A stretch of DNA of 64,000 nucleotides from Symbiodinium natans (Eukaryota > Sar > Dinophyceae > Suessiales > Symbiodiniaceae): positions 125,001 to 189,000 of the forward strand of contig CAJNDS010000216.1 of the NCBI GenBank assembly GCA_905221605.1, given 5' to 3'. Under the pieces are notes generated by a model. That model was not told where the DNA came from and searched no databases. It worked only from the letters and a program-made list of their open reading frames with translations. The position numbers were made by a program, and so were the translations under genes. Shown here piece after piece: positions 62,617 to 64,000 of the stretch; positions within the stretch are counted from its first letter, which is position 1, and the number at the start of each line of letters is the position of its first letter.

Positions 62617-63303
62617 CTAACGGAAATGGAAGCGGTTCTACCTGCATAACAATGAGACAAAGATTGCTGAAGTATTCAATATAGACCACTTATATACTAT
62701 GTCTGAAAAGCACAATTTGCATAAGCAAGCTTAAAAATGCACAATAATGGAAATAGAAGCGGTTCTTCTTACATAACGATGAAACAAACATGTCTGAAGT
62801 ATTCAATAAAGACCACATATATACTATGCTTGAAAAACGCAACTTGCACAATCAGGCTTAACAAATGCACAAGAATCCTAGAAAACTACTTAGTGAAGGC
62901 CAGTTCACAAATACATAAAAACATCCAAAAGCGCAAGCTTTTCAGGAGAATCTCTGGTGAAGTTTGGATTATAGGGTTTTGGGGTATCCCTGGACGAGTA
63001 GGAGTCACTTGTTAACCAAACATTTCTACGCAATAAATGCTTTTCCTCAAGCCGAGTATTGCAAATGCTGCTTCTAGATAATTAATCGCATTTACCAGGC
63101 AAATATTATCCATGCGAATTTAGCTACCAGAGCACCAAGTAATGGCTGAATAAGGTCTACTACACTTGAGTACAACCAAAAGATGCACTAAACACTAGCG
63201 GCTCTACTTACGTAATAACGAAACAAATAGTTCTGAAGCACTAGAAAGACCACTTGTATACTATTTCTGAAAAGCACAATTAGCATAAGCACACTGAAAA
63301 ATG
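62617..63303. repeat. Three copies of a second AT-rich repeat (about 125 bp)
   Basis: Copies at about 62,617-62,740, 62,741-62,870 and 63,187-63,303 share GGAAATRGAAGCGGTTCT, CTGAAGTATTCAATA and AAAGCACAATT. Unique sequence separates the last two. Confidence 0.8.
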
Positions 63304-63324
63304 TGTAGTTGTTGCCTCGTGACC

Positions 63325-63640
63325 GTGAAGGCGAACCAAAAAGCCAAAATGCCAAAACCAAAAAACCAAAAATACCAAAACCAAAAAAAAAAAAACAAAA
63401 AAAACAAAACCAAAAAACCAAAAAAAAACAAAAAAAACAATTTTCCGGGACTCTTGGAGAAGCCCCATAGGGATTCCTGAGAGTCCCAGAGAATTGTTTT
63501 TTTTGTATTTTTTTTTTTGGTTTTGGTGTTTTTGCTTTTTTTTTTTCTTGGTTTTGGTTGTTTTGGGTTTTTTTGATTTTGTTTTTTTTTTTGTGTTTTT
63601 TTTTTGGTTTTGGTATTTTTGGTTTTTCTACTGTCCCGTG
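63325..63640. repeat. Large A-rich/T-rich palindrome
   Basis: The left arm of CCAAAA/CAAAAA units and the right arm of TTTTGG/TTTTTG units are inverted around 63,463. The core GGGACTCT (63,447) pairs with AGAGTCCC (63,480). It would form a long hairpin, and the Phe- or Lys-rich ORFs across it are artefacts. Confidence 0.85.
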
Positions 63641-63786
63641 TATGCGATTTTTGTTGTATTTTAGTCTACGCCCTAGAAATACGCTATATTGCACACCGAG
63701 TTTGCTTGCAGTGCAGCTGGGTGACTTGAGACAAGGCGAAAAAGGGTAGGTCACTGGGGGGGGGGTACCATATATATATATGTATA

Positions 63787-64000
63787 TATCAGTCGTCTAG
63801 GCTCCCCAAACCCTACAAGCACGAAGAAAGGGGACACACGCAAACATCCCACGAAGGAACGAAGGGAGAGGAATTACGACAAACCTCTAGACCCCTACCA
63901 AATCACAGGAATACGAAGCGGGGTACACACGAGAAATCTTTAGGGCAATCAATACCCTCATAGCGACTGCGGAAGCAAACGATATGTGATAATCATCTAG
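63787..64000 (+). repeat. Modular satellite resumes
   Basis: CAGTCGTCTAG and CTCCCCAAACCCTACAAGCA continue the satellite interrupted at 61,590. The array runs off the window end. Confidence 0.88.

Larger units (their letters stand above)
61606..63767. mobile_element. 2.16 kb TIR element (non-autonomous) within the satellite
   Basis: The left end TACCCCCCC...CAGCGACCTACCC followed by TTTTTCG is the inverted partner of the right end CGAAAAAGGGTAGGTCACTG...GGGTA; about 35 bp match, with AT microsatellite outside. The inside is AT-rich, unlike its surroundings. It has no transposase ORF. Satellite sequence continues on both sides, and intact satellite copies show the unoccupied site. The superfamily is not identified. 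Confidence 0.8.

Noticed and set aside
63188-63754. 188-codon minus-strand ORF rich in Lys, Asn and Phe
   Set aside because: It is a reading of the A/T palindrome and flanking repeat, with no domain.

Overview
The window reads as nuclear DNA of a dinoflagellate or a close relative (inference, moderate confidence). It has no dense gene packing. Arabidopsis-type telomere-like TTTAGGG/CCCTAAA repeats are scattered throughout in both orientations rather than at an end. Candidate exons are short (about 30-120 nt), with AG acceptors and a mix of GT and GC donors. The one large element is a Ty1/copia retrotransposon whose Gag carries a CCCH zinc finger and a Lys/Gly-rich tail.

1-32.6 kb: arrays and degenerate copies of TTTAGGG/CCCTAAA alternate with 50-120 bp islands of complex sequence. 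Many islands are preceded by a CCCTAAA tract ending in AG, stay open in a protein-like frame, and run straight into GTTTAGGG, GTGTAGGG, GCTTAGGG or a similar donor. I read them as plus-strand exons of one or more genes whose introns consist largely of telomere-like repeats. Several exons between 16 and 32 kb are hydrophobic and suggest a membrane protein of unknown function. Successive exons at 26,965-27,412 and 31,351-31,942 can be joined in phase. About 8.0-9.3 kb is a repeat-poor block without a recognised gene.

32.64-41.45 kb: an intact-looking 8.8 kb minus-strand Ty1/copia element sits inside a CCCTAAA array. It has near-identical LTRs, a 5 bp target duplication (AAACC), a primer site matching the anticodon region of initiator tRNA-Met (as in Drosophila copia), a Gag ORF, and a Pol ORF. 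Pol contains protease, an unexpected 2OG-Fe(II) dioxygenase-like domain, integrase, reverse transcriptase and RNase H.

41.5-58.2 kb: the repeat/exon mosaic continues. A phase-compatible basic/Ser-rich exon chain lies at 46.1-48.1 kb, well-formed exons lie at 50.6-53.5 kb, and from 53.86 kb there is a gene with C2HC zinc fingers of constant spacing (C-x2-C-x11-H) split by telomere-repeat introns. Four families of short foldback (MITE-like) elements are scattered through 2-57 kb.

58.6-64 kb: a satellite built from three submodules sharing ACATACGACAAACC changes orientation near 59.32 kb and includes near-identical 658 bp tandem copies. It is interrupted by a 2.16 kb AT-rich element with terminal inverted repeats at 61,606-63,767. 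The uninterrupted site for this insertion is visible in the neighbouring repeat copies.

All exon calls come from reading the sequence alone. Short islands often have two open frames, so individual exons are tentative, while the overall pattern is better supported.
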